64,000 nt of DNA from Nematostella vectensis (lineage: Eukaryota; Cnidaria; Anthozoa; Actiniaria; Edwardsiidae). Position numbers and translations under genes: made by a program. Every line of letters begins with the position of its first letter. The stretch's first letter is position 1. Location: contig NC_064036.1 of NCBI RefSeq assembly GCF_932526225.1, forward strand, positions 6,579,519 through 6,643,518, written 5' to 3'. The notes under the pieces were generated by a model. It made no database searches and was not told the DNA's origin. It was given only the letters and a program-made list of their open reading frames with translations. Positions 33,636-52,338 of this stretch are shown piece after piece.

Positions 33636-36169
33636 GTGACATCAAGCTGTGTATCACTATTTGCGTACTGTGTATCTCTCAATTCAATGACACATGGCCA
33701 GTGAGACGCAACTTGTCGCGTTGTCGTTTTCGGGTCAAATAACTAGCATCTGTAAATACATAAATATGAGCAAAGATAAGTTAAGATCCCACCCTACTGG
33801 TGGGATGCTTATCTGCATATATCAAGGTTTTATATATAACCATCAAATCTGGTGCATTTGCTAGCTTTTAGCCATCCAAAATTATTTTTGTGCGACTTGC
33901 TCCGACAAAGGCCTGATGATTGAAATGCCAGCCAAGCTATTCAGACTCTTATTTAAAAAGAAAACCAAAGACTGATTTTCCTGCTTTCATATTGCGCCTG
34001 CAACTGACCACCTGAGTATTTTATTTTTGTAAAAATCTTCTTGAATTTTTTCTGACTGGGCAAAAGACTCCCAATTCGAAATTTTGTGCGGTACACTTCT
34101 TTACCAGTTGTGCACATTTAGAATACGACTCAAACAGCAATAATGGAAACAGGAGAAAAGCAAAGATTACATAAAAGCTTAAAAAAATAAAAGACACTTT
34201 CATGATTTGCTTTGTTATTTTGCACAATATCAAATGAAAATGAATAAGACTTTCTTCATGACGACACCTTTAATTAGTGCTTCTTATAAATATTCTAATA
34301 AACATCAAAAAATGACAGAGAGATTTAGTATGTATCATGAAAAGATCATGGTTTAGCTTAGGCTTTTGGAAACAAAACGAGAAATGGCAGTTTGTCATAC
34401 ACTCCGAAATCTATGTATTTTATTATACCTCTTAAAATAAGAAACGAGCTTTCGTTTTTTATCGGTTTTTAGATTTTAAGAGAAAGTCCAGTTTCCACTT
34501 GCGAATTTTTAAAAATTATAACAGCAATTTATAGATATTACCGCTTTTTAAATGGAGTTACCTACCGACTTATCCCGTATAAAATACAAGAAACGCCTTG
34601 CATGTATTCCACAACAGGTAAAAAGATTGGTAGTCCGTCCTTCTCCCATTGAAAGACTTCATTTAGAGATTCATTAACGCTTCTAATCAGCGGGATTTTG
34701 TTTTTATATCTAAGCCGATAGAGTATCCCCGATATCACAAAGTCATAGACTCGAGCGAAAATCTAATAACAATGTACTTTGTCTTGTACAAGTCTGCCTG
34801 TTGATGCATTAGTCCTGTTTGTATTTTTGGTGAGAGCGCCAAGATATTGACGCTGATGCTTTTGTCGTATTTGTTTTTCGATAAATCACTCTTTTGTTAA
34901 AAGAATTAAGCTCTTTAATAAATACGAATTGAAAAAGGAATTTGAATAAGTTTTTTTTTCACAAAAACAAGCCAGCCATGATTACCGTTTATGTCCTTTA
35001 CGTTATTTGATTTATCTTTTCTTCCTATATGGACCTTTTCTAAATCGTTACGTTTTTTTTGCAATCTTATGTTCTAAATCAAAGAAAAGAGACAATTATT
35101 GAAAAATTTTGTGCAAGACATTTACACAAAAACAGGAAAAGGATACAGGGATGGTTTATAAAGATAACTGATGTAAATGGGAGCGGAAATAAAAAAGAGT
35201 GTACGTCAATTTTGTTGTAACCCTGTCTATTTGTTTGGACAAACAACTTAAATGGTTTCAACAGAAGTCTAGTTTAAAGTAAAACTTCAATTAGGAAAAA
35301 AAGCTATTCAAATGCCCTTCCATTTTCATTTTGATGTCCGTGTGAATTAAAAACATGTCGCTTAGCCTACGTATTTTTTTCTAATTGATGTGTTTTCGTA
35401 GTTTTATACAACATTCGACTTCTTAGTGCGATGATAATTTTTAAATATCCATTCGATAAGTGTGCATACTCCGTGGCTTTCTTACGAAACAAAAGGTGTG
35501 TTACCTGTTACGTGTTTGCGGGATTTCCCCCGATCCGGTTACCTGCACATTTGGCCTAGAAGCTCTCAGAAAGATTAATCTACTTTACCATTGGCTTTTG
35601 TATCTATGGAGTATTGTCGGATGTCTCACGATGTAAAGCTATCCTTTCTTTCAGGCCCAAACAGAGCTTCCTTCGGCAATGGTTCTCACCTTTTTTGATT
35701 CAACAAAATGGAATGTAAATCTAGCAAAAGAGCTAGGTTAACACTAAGGTTAAGACTCTCTAAAGACTAGTAGAAAGGAAAATCTTGTTTAGATTGTTGT
35801 TTATAAACCTATCTATTTTAATCTATTTTAATTGTGTCTCACTCAGTTACAGCGTAGTCCTAGTCATGCCCGGCACCCCTCATTCAATTTTACGTGAGAC
35901 TTTAATAAATCCTGACGATTTTAGTGTATGTCAGTCGTTTATGTCAGATTTGATGCTACCAATAGTAAAACTGGTTTATAGTTATCATTTTGTTCAAGCT
36001 TATTTGAGTATCATGCTCCAAATGCAGCAAAGCACAAAGTTGGCGCCTTCATCGTCATGCATTAAAAAATTAAGACGGCAAAAAAAAAATCATTAAGGTA
36101 AAGGGGATATAAAGCCAAAACATGTTCCAATTGCTCTATTTGTATCCCATTAAAAGAAACCATGATTAT
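33636..36169. other. AT-rich intergenic stretch
   Basis: No exon with credible splice sites or domain similarity was found. Open frames are short and low-complexity. A small hairpin (atcccaccctactggtgggat) occurs near 33790. Confidence 0.45.
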
Positions 36170-38669
36170 TCAAATATCTCCAAAAACGGCACCATCTCCT
36201 AGTCCCAGGACCTCTTTGTCGACCAGATAGTCCAGGTATCGTTTCCCGTCATGCACCACGTAACATTTCGACTTATTGCTGACGCAAGCACAACCAGGAG
36301 TGCCCGACTCGACTCTGTCCCAGCCCTCTTGACCGCTAACACCTGCAACACCTCCCTCGAAAGAAAACCTCACGTCCTCCGTATCCGCCATCTTGGACGC
36401 ATGCGTACTGCTCTTATCCGCTGACCAGTATGCACTGCTGGACTTGGAATCAATAGACTTGGTTCTTTCGCGTTTCTTCGTGTTACGTTCCAGCGTCCAG
36501 TTTGTTTTCGTACGCCCATCCGTCATTTTCTCTATTAGATCTAGAATACTTTGAAACTGAGCGCTGTTTTCCATCACCACTCCTTCAGTACTAGGCTGAT
36601 TGTAGTTGTGGTTTGTGTTAGAGTTATTCACGTCAAGCTCAGCGATGTTCTCCGCTCCCTGATTCTCGAACATCTGCAGCTCGTCTGCCTGGAAGCCGAG
36701 TGGCTTGTTGTAGAAGCTAGGACCGAACAAGATGTTGAATGGATTCTCACCATCGTCATCAGGGAGACCGCTGGCTGACCAGAAGCTCGGATTTTGGCTA
36801 AGGTTCACATCTGAAAAAAGTTGATCTTAAAACTGACGTCTTAATTCATATAAAGACACGAGAAATATTCTAACGTATTTAGTATTTTTATTCTTGCGGT
36901 TTAAAAGAGAAAGACAGCTGAAACTGTGTAGAAGCGCAAAGGCCCGTTTCCCTCCGAAACTCAGGGTGTCGGGGTCACAGGCGCGATAACGAAGCGGAAC
37001 TAGGCCGACAGAGGGGGGTATGGCAAAGAAAAAAAGAAAAGTACCCGAGGATGCTTCGTTCTAAAAAAATTATAAACGTTAGACCCTCTTGTTTTTAAGG
37101 TAAAGACCCATAGATTTACGATATTTTAGGTACCGCGCGGGTGGTACGGGTTGTTTGTGGATTCAACCATATTCCAAAAATAATTAGTCCTCAAGGTCGA
37201 CGAAGACTAAAAGCCTTATGGATTACATATATCGAGACCCACCTTGAAAATTATGTGATGTGTAGTTTTGCGAGCCTCTGCAAGACCTACAGCATGCCAT
37301 CGGTAGCTGTAATACCCGGATGTATGTTCGCCTAAAGGGAGGCCACATAATACCGTACAGCAAGGGGTTGAGAAGACCGCTGACCAAAGGCGCTTGCAGC
37401 GAGATGAGGCCAAGCAAATGAGGGTAAAAAATGTTGAACAAGTTCAGAAAAATTGCGACCTAAAAGATAAAAATGGTGTCATAATTTTTATTCTTTAATA
37501 TATTGAAAGAAGCAGGGAAACTTGGGTATTCGGCGCTAGTCATATCAATTTTCATCTTTTCTGTATTTAAGGTTGGTTCTCATTTGGACGTAAGCGCAAG
37601 CGCAACGCACACGTAAATTTCCGATTCTCACTGGAACGCAAGCGCAGGAGACCGCAACTCCTTGATTTTCTTGCGCTGCGCTTGTGTTTGACCGATTCTC
37701 ACTTGTGTTGCGCTTTCGTTTGCGCTTACTTGCGCATGCGTCCTAGTGAGGACTAACCTTTAGTAACCATTTCTTTACTTGCCCTACACTTTATATTTGG
37801 TTGTTTTTTTATTTGGCCACCATGATGAAACGAGGAAAGGGGGAGGAGAGGGGGGGAGAGGGGGGGAGAGGGGGGGGAGAGGGGGGTATACCTACCGTTA
37901 ATGGTGCAAGGCAGAGGCAGTAGAGTCCTATAACCGCAGCAGCCATCCCAGACATCATACGGCTGCACTGCTCATGTGCAAGGTTGCACCTTTTTTCGAT
38001 CAAAACCCTTCCGGAGGAGTTAGAAAACCTCGCGCTAAACAGCGTTCTTCGAGATGAGCTCAATATGCTCCAAATAAATACCGCGGAGATCAAAACCAGG
38101 ACGGTGTTAAAGAGCGCGAAAAACAGCGCAAATTCTCCGTATGGATTAAACAGGCAATATATACGAGGTGCATCCTTAAACTCGGTTATAGCACCATTTC
38201 CGGCAAACAGGGGCCAGGAAGCCAGGAAAGCGGCGATAATCCAGATAGCAAGCACCAAACTGTATAGAAGTCTTCCCCTCCACCGAAAGTGATAGAACTT
38301 AGGAGTCGACAAAGAGAGCGTTCGATCGACTCCAATCAAAAGTACAGAGAAACTGGCGACCATTCTCAAGAACACCATAAGCCAGGCCTGGACATTACAT
38401 AAGGTGATCAAATCATTAAACCCCTGGTTTTCATGAGTAACATAAACATAAAGCGCGACAGCAGCAGGCCCTAAGTGTAGGATATCACCAAGCGAAAGGG
38501 ATGCGATGAACGGGTTCAAAGTATAAGTCTTGTAGGTGAATCTGCTAATCGCTATGAGCACTAGGCCATTCCCGCACGCTATAACACAAGATGCAACAAC
38601 CAGCAGTATCACCGAAGTCTGGCGAAAATCGTCGTCTTCCACGAAGTTTGAACTCTTCGCTCGGTTCAT
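36170..38669 (-). CDS. Class A orphan GPCR 2 with long acidic C-terminal tail, 3 exons
   Basis: Exons in transcription order: 38669-37896, 37459-37243, 36810-36170; phases 0 and 1; 543 aa. TM1 contains GNGLVLIAISRF. The TM3 Cys lies in ITLCNVQAW with an ECL2 partner in RIYCLFNPYG. The DRY position is GVDRTLSLSTPKFYHF. TM6 ends LYCLCLAPLT, and TM7 (exon 2) has NPLLYGIMWPPF. A Cys cluster (MACCRSCRG) after helix 8 could be palmitoylated. Exon 3 encodes a 213-residue soluble tail rich in Asp/Glu/Asn/Ser, unusually long for the class. The intron before TM7 is phase 0 and at the same place as in GPCR1, so the two are probably paralogues. The ligand is unknown. Confidence 0.86.
37838..37888. repeat. 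(GGGGGGAGAG)n-type array next to the GPCR2 exon 1 donor
   Basis: Purine tract of gggggagag units directly after the minus-strand donor gtaggt (37895-37890). On the transcribed strand the intron therefore starts with a CCCCCCTCTC array. Confidence 0.85.
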
Positions 38670-40087
38670 CGTCTCTTTAATCCACGTGACAGTGCAGCTG
38701 TATTAGCTCTATCTCTTTATCCCATCATACCATTATTAAGTACGTCTCAAACACTTTTGCTTCAAGATTATCATGTTTTCTGGCCTTTTCCCTTTTTTGC
38801 TCTACGTTAATGGCAGCTATGTGATAAACCTTTCGTTATTGATTAATGTATTTTGTCTGCCTTGTTCTGTGATAGGCTCAATTCATTGCAAACTGTCGTG
38901 TTATTGTGATATAAAAGTCCCTAGATGGCCTAATTAGTCGCCTGTTATATTCACAAGCGTCGAAAAAGGATCACTGTAGTAATCCATAATACCATTATTA
39001 CATAATTTGTTATGATTGTCTTACACCCTAGATATATTTCCTTATAATATGAAACTCGGCTTTAAAGATAACGCAGTTATTCTCAATAGATCGATTTGCT
39101 GCGGTAAATTAAGTCGGTTAATGTTTTATAAGTGGAACACCTGCCGATCGGGAAATGTCTTCCGTCCGCGTATGTACACTTACTTTTGAAAAAAAAAGGG
39201 GGGGGGGGGTCGGGGGAGAGAGCGGCGTCGAGGCAGGGAAGCGGGGGTTTTGAAAATGGTCTCAGTGTACATGATGACCGGTAGAGCCACAAGATGCGGG
39301 ATATTCTAAGGACTCGATTTTTTTATTTTTCAGTTTATCCCTATTTGAAAAGAAACATTTATTTATTTAGGAACACAAAGCTCTCGTGAATAACAATGCT
39401 AGCGATTTCAAGTGGTTCTTTTAAAAAATAATTGATCTTACGCAGGCTCTGATTGGCCAGATTTTTTGTCTTCAAAACTCTATAAAGGTCATGACACATT
39501 CGTGTATGTAAAGGAAATTCGTGCATCATAAGTCATCCACCCTGTGAACTATTTCGACAAACGCTTGCATTTTATCTCTTTTTTTCATTTTCAAAACGCT
39601 ATAAAGGCAAGCAAAGAATATTTCATTCCCAAATGACATATAAGAAGCCGATTTGCCGCTTTTTACACTTTTTAAATAAATACCAATATATTGCTGATTT
39701 TTTTTTTATAAATGAAAGTGGAACGCTCGTAACGTTTTATATATTAACTGTAACTAAATCAATAACTCCTAGATTTGAGAAAACTCTTGTAAAATTCCCA
39801 TTGAGTGAGAAAATTTGAAGTTGACCCATGGTAGGTAATGTTCGATTAAGTAGGGGAACAAGCACACTTTGTTATAAATGTCCCGATTTCAATGATTCCA
39901 TTCGCGGCGCTGCCACCATTATACCCATGAGTGTACTGTGAATTGGGATCCCTGTGTCAAACCGCATATTGTCCAATCAGCGTCATCCCCGAGGAATACC
40001 CTTCGCCTGTGTACGCATGTGTAAAAAAAAGCACTCTCTTGAGCTGCCGTAGTAACATATGCAGCGAGAGCAAAATCGCTTAGAAAA
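38670..40087. other. Intergenic stretch between GPCR2 and UGDH (divergent promoters)
   Basis: GPCR2 and UGDH are transcribed away from each other, so this 1.4 kb should carry both promoters. It is AT-rich, with a poly-G patch at 39198-39210. No exon was recognised. Confidence 0.5.
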
Positions 40088-45899
<5,812 letters not shown>

Positions 45900-47912
45900 A
45901 CGCTCCTGTCATGGCGGATGGACATGGATGGACATGAAGTACTTCATTTAAATGTTATGGTGGCACTATGAGAATCCATCCACTTAATGAAAATCACGGT
46001 CCCTGTTAGCTATATGAATATTTATAAACACATTTATTAGAAAACCACAGTGTTCCAAACCTGAATTCTTCTTTAGCTTCTCTTATTTGACTGTAACCCT
46101 ATTTGTCAAAGTTGGAGAAGGTTGGGACACTGATTACTGTAGTATGTATAGCCTTTTATTTGTAGGGGTTGAATGGTTTTAATATTTTATCCACACCAGG
46201 CAGAGCGGATAATCTTTTAGACATGGCTAACTAAGAATAATCCTTATCAACCGTACGTAAAAAAATTTGTTCTATTTAGGGGAAATTAGGTTGGGCAGTT
46301 GAAGGCTTGGAATCACAAAACCGTCAGAAAATGAGAACCAGGGAAAAACAATAAAAAAGCAGTACGTAATCGTGGAAATCAGTTACACGTATTCAGTCAC
46401 ATCTAGAGAAAGATCAGCTATTAATATCAAAGGGTCGCCATTTTGCCATCCTTGCAAAATACCAACTGTGAAGAAGATGCCATTTCCATTATTTTTGGAT
46501 TCTCTTGCTATGGTTGCGAAGGATCCCGTAGCATAAATTAACTCTCTATGTTTATAATAGCCAAAATAGATGGAGTTTCAAGCTTCTCATTTTATGGCTA
46601 TACGCGAAGCGGTATACAGGTATTTATTTTTAGACAACTTCAAACATCTACAGATAGTTTTTATAAACTGATATTCAAAGCTTTTAATAGAATATTGTAT
46701 GTTGGTTATTTATTGAGATAATAAACAAAACGACGAAATGTTTCGTTTATGAGAGACCATATCTTTGCACCTCCCTTGACACATACATGACACCTACGAT
46801 GTTTGGTGATCATACAATGTTTTTTTTTTCGTTTTTATAATCACGTTTTCAGTAGTTTGCTTTAAGATGAAAACACACATCACGTGACCATGGTTTTGCA
46901 CCCCCCTAGACACATAAATGACATCTGCCAAGTTTGGTTGTCATTCGATGTTTTTTTGGGACGGCAAACAGACAGACGAGAACTCGAGTCGATGGGTTAC
47001 CAATATTTGCTAAAACTTTTCTCTTTTATACAACGACACTCGTAAATACCGCACTCGATTGATCAAGGGTCCATGTGTTATTAGAGGACACGCACGCTTG
47101 GCGTCAGCATGCACACACGCTGCCCAAAAATAGATAATACTTAACATATAAAACAAAGAGATCTAATTTTTGTAGGTCTGTCCTAGATGTACAGAAGACG
47201 CCGCAGCGTGTCATGAACAACAATCACGCGTCATCTGTGCATCAATTAGAGGACAGACTCACGCAAAACTTAGATTTGTTAACACGGCCGGTTAAATTCT
47301 GCGAGATATAACGCTTGGTCGGCTTTTTAAGATTTTAGACGCCGTATTATGATCCATGCGCCTTTTAGAGAGCATAAGTTATTATAATGAATGCAGATGT
47401 AATTAAACCATTAAAATACCGTTTTAAACGCCAAATAAGGCTTCAACCCTAGCAAATTGAATTATAAGGTCGCACGAGGGATATTCCGGGGGACTCCGAT
47501 GAAAACAGGCGGAAGTTATCATGGGAAAAAATCAATTTTAGTTCTAAAGGGGTAGCACTTTGGGTGTGGTCAACAGCAATTCTTACACCTGAGAGATAGC
47601 AAATTGGGTGTGGTCGAATGAATTTTTAACCCTAAGAGATAGCAGAATCGGAAAAACCGTTAAACATCTCTTAAAGGAATAGCAGTAGGTCGAATTTTAT
47701 ACCCTATGATATAGCAGAATCGCAAACATCCTTAAACATCCCCTAAATAATAGCACTTGATCAAATGTTACCCTAGGAGACTAGGAGATAGCAGAATCAG
47801 AAAAGTCCTTTAAGGATTTTAAAAACACCCCCTAGGGGATAGCAATTTCCCTTTTATAGCCTAAAAGATAGGACGATCATCTCCGTCTACTTTTCTTGAG
47901 ATTCCCCCTCCT

Positions 47913-47943
<31 letters not shown>

Positions 47944-48381
47944 TCCTAAAGTAGTGTGTCTATTGGAAGTTTCTTTGCGGGTGTGACTGATAATTTAGAG
48001 GGGATGGCATGTTAAATAGCACGGATTCTAATAAATTATTTTGTCTCTTGTCGGTTAAGGTTTCCGTCGGCCCTCCGGAAGTGAACTGGTGACAATGCGG
48101 CTTTAATAAGTCGTCTAAAACTACCGCTCTATTTACTTCGACTAAAATTCAAATTTTACACGGCATTACGTAAAAAGTTCAAAATACCCACTTTTTGCCT
48201 TTACCTAGGACTTACTAAATTTTCAAAATTCCCACTAGTCCTCTCCTCGGCAAAATTTGATTACTGGTCTAAGGAGAAGAGAGGGTAATCTGGTAATTTG
48301 CGGCATGAATGATTTTGAGAGTGGATGAAAAAAGGGACGAAGTCATGAAGACATGGAAAAAAGTATGAGGGGACCACTGCT
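45900..48381. other. Intergenic stretch between UGDH and the HtrL-like gene (convergent 3' ends)
   Basis: No exon recognised. It includes a diverged direct repeat (about 46745-46830 against 46870-46960, sharing ttgcacc…gacacata…atgacat/c…tttggt). A further degenerate family lies at 47540-47870. A poly-C run is at 47906-47934. Confidence 0.5.
47540..47870. repeat. Degenerate tandem repeats of an 'agagatagcagaatcg' unit
   Basis: Words such as gagatagca, atagcagaatcg and ttaaacatc recur every 60-90 bp with many substitutions, alternating with gggtgtggtc. This is an old, decayed minisatellite with no coding sense. Confidence 0.6.
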
Positions 48382-51300
48382 CTAGTTCAGTGGAGGGGCC
48401 TTGTAAACAGCCTTCTCGGCCTCTTCTTTACACATAAATCCCAGTGTGAACCAGTTAAAGTAGCGTTGTTCTGCAGGATAAAGCTGCATCATCACTTTGG
48501 GCTGATAGTTCCTTGCGTGGTAGATACCATAGATCACTTGTTCTTCTGAATTCATCATTCCCGCCCTAAGCATAAGGTGGCTGTACTCCATAAACTGGTG
48601 ACAATACCTTGTGAACACATCTCCACGCCCTATCAAAAAGCCGCCAGCTATCCAGACACTTGCACCCCAGACCATGTCTTTCATGGTTAGCTTTGTGTTA
48701 GGTGGGTTTACCTCAACTATAGCAACCGTACTGTCGTTAAATCGTGGTGGAAGCACCATCGAGAAGTATGGGCCGTCAATTGGTGCATCTCTCCAGTAGC
48801 CAGCATCCATCCAAGCAAAATATTTTGTTTTGAAGTAATTTTCTTCAATCGCCATTTTAACAAATTCAAATTTTGAAAGAACAGTGCATGCATAGTTTGG
48901 AACAGTTGTCAAAGTACGATGCTTCGGAAAACATGATAAACTGAACATTTGGGTAATTGGCTGTAGAAAACCAAACGCCCACAAATCCGATCTCTTGACA
49001 GGCTTGAAAAGTGTTACCTGCTTCGAGCGCACCTTTTGTAAAAATATCTGGATATCATTGTCTTGTTCATCGACAAAGAAAACCATCGGGTTCCGAATCT
49101 TTCCTAAACGGAGCATGAATTTTTTGTAAGTATTGACATCAGCAGTACCGTACCATTTGGGCAAGGGCCCCAAATCGAAGTACCCAGTCACCAATGTAAT
49201 ACTCTCTGAGAAAGAGAACACGACCTCTGTCCATTCTGGGCGATTCACGATTGGGGATGGGTCAAAAAGTGGCGGGATCGTGAATTGTAGTCTTCCGGCC
49301 TTAGGGTCTCCACACGGGACGATGGCCTTAACATGATAATGGAAAATAAAAAATTAGATTTAAATTGCGTAGAACTTGTGAGTGTTTTTAAAACAATTTT
49401 TATTTTTAGGTTATTTGGTTTTTATACACACATAGAAAAATACACTTCACGAGTTGGCTCACAGAGCCTTTTATTTGTCTTATATCATATATACTCACTT
49501 CTACGTGCTCCAGCCTTGAAACACTATCAGCTCCTTCTTGTTCGTTGACCTGCAAACACAGTGCACAAACATTACCTTTTAGAGTAACCCCAAAACTTTC
49601 GGGGGAGAAAGGTGAGGGTCAGTGACGTTTAACGTTCAGAAGAACGTAGTCTGGACAATTACGCCGCTACCCTATGATCCCGCACTATACCGAATGACAT
49701 AAAGAATCCACCGTCTAATTCAAACAAGTAGATAAGAAATTTCACACAAACATATTGATTAAAAAAATTAAATTAATTGGAGTAGCTAATCATTCTCAAT
49801 GCAGCAAGATGCTGGGTTGCGAGAGCGCAGATTCAGATGTGGTCGAGTTGAAGGCATGGGAAGGCGCTTCAGGCAGCCGCCGTACAAATCATGTCTGACC
49901 ACGGATCACAGCTAAGATCGAAATTGTTAGTTTTGTGGAGGGAGCAAAACTGGAGAAACTGGAGAAAAACCCTTTAAGCAAAGGGGAGACCAACAAACTC
50001 AACTCACGTCGGAACTGGGAATCGAACCCAACCAGTGGTGAGAGGCACGAGCACTGCAAAGCGACGCTATCGTGACCTACTGCAAAAGGGCTCGGCTTGT
50101 CGCTAGGGTTTTCAGTCAAAAGGAATATAGGCAACTACGTTAAAGGAATCTGAATTGGAAGGCAGCGAGGCATTATATAGCCTGCGTTGACAGCCGAACT
50201 TTATTGCTAAGTGCAATATTCAACATAAGTGGGGGATGAATTTTTGTTTATTTTATTCAGAATTAACTGACAAAGTATCTTAGTTCCCGTGGTTGATCGA
50301 AGTTCTATAAAAGAAAATAAAAAATAGAGCTGCATACATGTTAATGCACATCATTAATTATATTGTCTTTTTGTAATTGTTTTTAGTATTGAGTCGACAA
50401 GTAGATGAATTATACTGTCTGCAAAATTATAATGTCTTATAATTATAATTAAAAAAGCCTCTGTTCGAAGGGCAAAACAGAAGAGGATAGATTGCCACAA
50501 ATTATTTTTTCACAATTCTTTTCAATCAACTTGCTCTCAATCAAAAATTGCAGGGAAATTCGGGTCTTTTGGGTTATTTTCTTAGAAAGATGTGTTAAGA
50601 AAATATTCTTCTATGGCATATAGGATTTTGAAGGGAAAAGTTGTCCGTTTTCTGCCGAAAAAGTTGCCTCGAAGAGTCAAATGTGTGTTTTCCAGGGCGT
50701 GGAGCTTCCTTCCCTGTTGTATTTTATTACGAGTGAAGAGAAGGTGATCCGAGATGAGGGTGGAACATCGCCTAAACTATTATGAATCACGGCTACCAGA
50801 TCAATCTATCTATGACAACAACTTCAAGAAACTGGCTTTTTTTACAGATATATTCGGTAAACAAATTGAAGATAATATTCGATACACGAACATCTCGTCT
50901 GGTTTGCCCGGGATTAAACTGCTAAAAAGCGTATTGTTTATTTCTAGCAGAACTACCCAAACTTGGCCATAATGAAGCAGACACATAAATGTTTCAACTG
51001 TTTTTCTAAATTAATCGTCCGTCTATTTTTTTTAGAAAAAATTGGCTTTATCGAAATGCGATTATTTTGCAATCAGCTTTTCATCTAGGCCTAAAAAGCA
51101 AACAGTTGCAATCTGTGAAGCTTAGCCTGTCAGGATTTAAAACTAAATTCAAAATTGCGCTTAAAATGAGTGCATAGCAGCACGTTAAAAAATGGTTAAA
51201 TTTCATAAAGAAATTGAAAACAATAACGCGCGCGCCATCCTAAAGTGTACTCGTAATGTGGATGCTTTGGTGTTGATATAAAGCTATGAATAGACTCACT

Positions 51301-51585
51301 GTGTCGTTTGCGAATACGTCGATGTCTTGGGCAAGATGTTGCGGAAGCCATCCTTCTCGATACTTTACATAATTCTGAAAATGACATCAAAAGTACAATA
51401 TATCAGATACAGAGGAGAGTGTTAAGAAATGGTTCAGGAAAGCGAATTAAGCAAGGTGTGATAAATTTTCTTAATGCCTTAGTTTTTGTATAAGAAAACA
51501 TCAGCTGTGACAGTTGGACTACGACCAGAATAACAAAGATTGCTGCAAAGATTGTTATTGTGTGTTTTCTGGAAACTTGCGGCAT
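48382..51585 (-). CDS. HtrL/YibB-like protein, probable type II membrane (Golgi) protein
   Basis: Best-supported exons in transcription order: 51374-51300 (NYVKYREGWLPQHLAQDIDV…), 49549-49499 and 49326-48382 (315 codons including stop), all phase 0. The large exon carries features of the HtrL/YibB family, known mainly from bacteria: SITLVTGYFDLG at the start, PMVFFVDE, FAWMDAGYWRD, VWIAGGFLIGRGDVF and MNSEEQVIYGIYHARN. The fold is probably glycosyltransferase-like and the substrate is unknown. A candidate first exon starts at ATG 51585 and encodes a signal anchor (ITIFAAIFVILVVVQLSQLMF). Its donor is not clear, and the 36-nt gap to the next acceptor by the only good GT is too short and out of phase. 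The 5' end is therefore tentative. Confidence 0.75.
49800..50090 (-). mobile_element. tRNA-derived SINE
   Basis: On the minus strand a tRNA-like head shows an A-box-like TAGGTCACGATAGCG near 50075-50085 and a B box GGTTCGATTCC at about 50017-50030. The 3' body contains ggcggctgcctgaagcgcc and ends in AT-rich DNA near 49770-49800. It sits in an intron of the HtrL-like gene. Boundaries are approximate. Confidence 0.65.
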
Positions 51586-52338
51586 CTTGACTTCAGTTGC
51601 AGCTATGTTGTTTGATCAACTCCAACAGAAAGCGTCATATTTTGAAGGACCCGACCTAAAAAAACGCACGCAATGCTCGGAGATATTGAAAAGTGACATT
51701 TATTGATTGATCGAATGCTTGATGAAGGGTCAACCAAATAATCTAGTTATTTCATCTCAAAGAAAAGGTGGGAGGCAACAGAGGTAAGAGAGAACAGCTT
51801 TTTTCATAGTGAACTGGGAGAAGATATGGTATAAATCAACACGCCTATATGAAACAGAGTAGTTGCGCTGACGTTTCGAGCGTTAGCCCTTCGTCGGAGC
51901 TTTTTGCACCACGCCTACGCAGACCATCTAGTATTTCTACAGCTTGCCTGTAGTCTTTCTAGTATACCGCTAAGACCCGCATAATCGTACACGAATCGAA
52001 CGATCAAACACGCACACGACGATTTCCCCTGATATAGCCGGATCAAGTTTTTACGGTAAACATGACAAGATGCAAACTTTGGGGAAAACAGATATATTCG
52101 GTACAGTTACATGTTTGTGGAGTTGTTGTTTACATCCCTGTGAAGTTTCAATCCATTTGGGGCAATATTGAGCGATTGAAGTTCCCCCATACTAAGAGAA
52201 GAGAAAGGTAGCACTTTCCGATGCCGATCGGCGAAACGGGCGGTAGAAAATCGCTTCTAGAAAACTGGGAATTCGAAAGTTTGTTAAAATACATGCAAAC
52301 AATATTATACAGATGCTTTACACTGCCACACAGAAATT
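51586..52338. other. Shared upstream region of the HtrL-like gene and the small plus-strand gene
   Basis: The two candidate genes diverge from here. The region contains a Penelope-type repeat fragment (51790-52050). No open frame of interest. Confidence 0.35.
51868..51900 (-). mobile_element. Fragment with degraded hammerhead-like motif, Penelope-like element type
   Basis: On the minus strand the segment reads GCTC-CGACGAAGGGC then TAACGCTCGAAACGTCAGC. This resembles the CUGANGA / stem / GAAA / short stem III / stem I order of hammerheads found in Penelope-like elements. The U of CUGA is C here, which should abolish cleavage, and stem II is imperfect. Stem I (GCU/AGC) and the GAAA-CGUC end are kept. 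Confidence 0.4.

Noticed and set aside
33905-33925. CTGATGA followed by GAAA, possible third hammerhead
   Set aside because: Only two bases separate the boxes, so there is no stem II and no pairing for stems I and III.
35785-36096. 103-codon plus-strand frame with hydrophobic start
   Set aside because: AT-rich, no domain, ends in a poly-A-derived Lys run; probably chance.
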